From the NCBI GenBank assembly GCA_017871115.1, contig JAFCIZ010000002.1, positions 186,001 to 250,000 on the forward strand: DNA of 64,000 nucleotides. Direction: 5' to 3'. A program made the position numbers and the translations under genes. The notes under the pieces are model-generated. The model did not search any database. It had not been told where the DNA came from and saw nothing but the letters and a program-made list of their open reading frames with translations. Position 1 is the first letter of the stretch. The number at the start of each line of letters is the position of its first letter. Below, piece by piece: positions 63,284 to 64,000 of the stretch. The stretch comes from Cunninghamella blakesleeana. Lineage: Eukaryota; Mucoromycota; Mucoromycetes; Mucorales; Cunninghamellaceae.

Positions 63284-63634
63284 TTTAAAATTATACTAAA
63301 AGTTTTTATTTTTGAAAAAAAAAAAAAAGAATAAATAAAAAGTAACTTTGTATTTTTATTTTTTATATAAATATTTTTTAAAATGATAAAGAAAAAAATG
63401 ATATAAAGAAAAAGTGCACAAACTATGGATATAAACTTTTATAGAAAAGGAAAAAGGAAGTGAAATAAAAAAGGAAACAAGGACAAGAAAAAAACGGAGT
63501 TTTAAAAATAATCATTTTTTTTTTTTTCGCTCAACTATTTTTTCTCTTTTCTTTCTCTACCTTTTTTTTTTTTTTTTTTTTACTTTGTCTCATAAATTTA
63601 TTAAAACAATTGAAAATATAAAATATATAAAACG
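63284..63634. promoter_or_regulatory. Intergenic spacer and promoter of the VAMP7-like gene
   Basis: Contains the 3' flank of the DUF1308 gene and a plus-strand pyrimidine tract at about 63520-63590 ending about 45 bases before the SNARE start codon, the same arrangement seen ahead of most genes here. Confidence 0.45.
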
Positions 63635-64000
63635 ATGTCACTTATTTATGGATTAGTCGCTCGTGGATCTACTACTTTAGCAGAACATACTAATAGCTCA
63701 GGCAATTTTACAACAGGTAAATTATTATTATTTTTTAAGGCTATTATTTTTTAAAATAAAGACAAAAGAAAAAAAAAAAATCATTCTCTTACACTTTCCC
63801 CCTCTCATTCTCCCTTTTTTTTTATATATTTTATTTATTATTCTTTTATATTAAACTTAAACTATTTATATGTAGTAACCCAAGCTATTTTGGAAAAAAT
63901 TCCACCAAACAATTCAAAGTTAACTTATGTTTATGACAGGTAAATGAATATTGATAATAGTAATGCGAATAATTAAATAAAGAAATATTATGCTTGGCGG
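63635..64000 (+). CDS. VAMP7: VAMP7-like longin R-SNARE (5' part, cut by window end)
   Basis: Two exons are visible (63635-63716 and 63876-63939), followed by a donor site and the start of an intron, so the gene continues beyond the window. They encode MSLIYGLVARGSTTLAEHT, then SSGNFTTVTQAILEKIPPNN and SKLTYVYDR, which is the start of a longin domain: VARG, LAEH, ILEKIP and LTY all match VAMP7/synaptobrevin-like proteins rather than Ykt6 or Sec22. Such R-SNAREs drive fusion at endosomal and vacuolar membranes. The SNARE motif and C-terminal membrane anchor should lie outside the window. Start choice is the first ATG and fits the family exactly. Confidence 0.88.

Noticed and set aside
1..64000. 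tRNA, rRNA, CRISPR array, telomere repeat, or transposon with terminal repeats
   Set aside because: I scanned for tRNA-like T-loop sequences, regularly spaced repeats, TTAGGG arrays and long terminal repeats by eye and found none that hold up; a covariance-model and repeat search would be decisive.

Overview
The window looks like nuclear DNA from an early-diverging filamentous fungus, most likely Mucoromycota (Mucorales-like). Genes are closely spaced and intron-rich, with short GT-AG introns, and the non-coding DNA is extremely AT-rich with long T and A runs. The gene content fits too: a CSL (CBF1/RBP-J) transcription factor, ARP2/3, Met8-type siroheme synthase, Dhh1 and a VAMP7-type R-SNARE. 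Genus cannot be decided from sequence alone. No tRNA, rRNA, CRISPR array, bacterial operon or recognisable intact transposon was seen. I rebuilt exon structures by hand from reading frame, splice signals and family alignment from memory; boundaries given in the entries are inferences that RNA-seq would settle.

Layout. 0-12 kb: ARPC4 (+), a long CSL transcription factor (+), and a convergent gene (-) that joins a d4-like C2H2 finger to a PHD finger. 12-23 kb: one giant gene (-) of six coding exons encoding about 3427 residues, with two N-terminal calponin-homology domains, a very long spectrin-like helical rod and a C-terminal GAS2-related (GAR) domain. This is the plan of animal spectraplakins (actin-microtubule crosslinkers) and is the most striking object here. 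24-33 kb: MET8 (-) diverging from an aldo/keto reductase (+), then a long-chain acyl-CoA synthetase (+) and a secreted Kre9/Knh-like Ser/Thr-rich single-pass membrane protein (+). 34-42 kb: a tandem array of three AAAP-type amino-acid transporter paralogs (all -), with signs of gene conversion and of a recent intron gain. 44-50 kb: an unrecognised multi-pass membrane protein (+), a 99-residue stand-alone GNL3/Grn1 N-terminal domain protein (-), and divergent from it the DEAD-box helicase Dhh1 (+). 53-55 kb: a bHLH-zipper transcription factor (-). 55-61.5 kb: a 6.4-kb gene-poor stretch with microsatellites, a minisatellite and coding-like relics. 61.5-64 kb: a C7orf25/DUF1308 homolog (+) and the first two exons of a VAMP7-like SNARE (+, cut by the window end).

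Cross-cutting features. Very small exons are unusually common: a start-codon-only exon and a 9-nt last exon in ARPC4, consecutive 8-nt and 7-nt exons in the acyl-CoA synthetase, an 11-nt exon inside the GAR domain, and 13-, 14-, 19- and 21-nt exons elsewhere. Most genes are preceded on the coding strand by a long pyrimidine tract, a likely core-promoter signature. Gene order suggests no functional operon; the divergent pairs MET8/reductase and GNL3N/DHH1 could share promoters.
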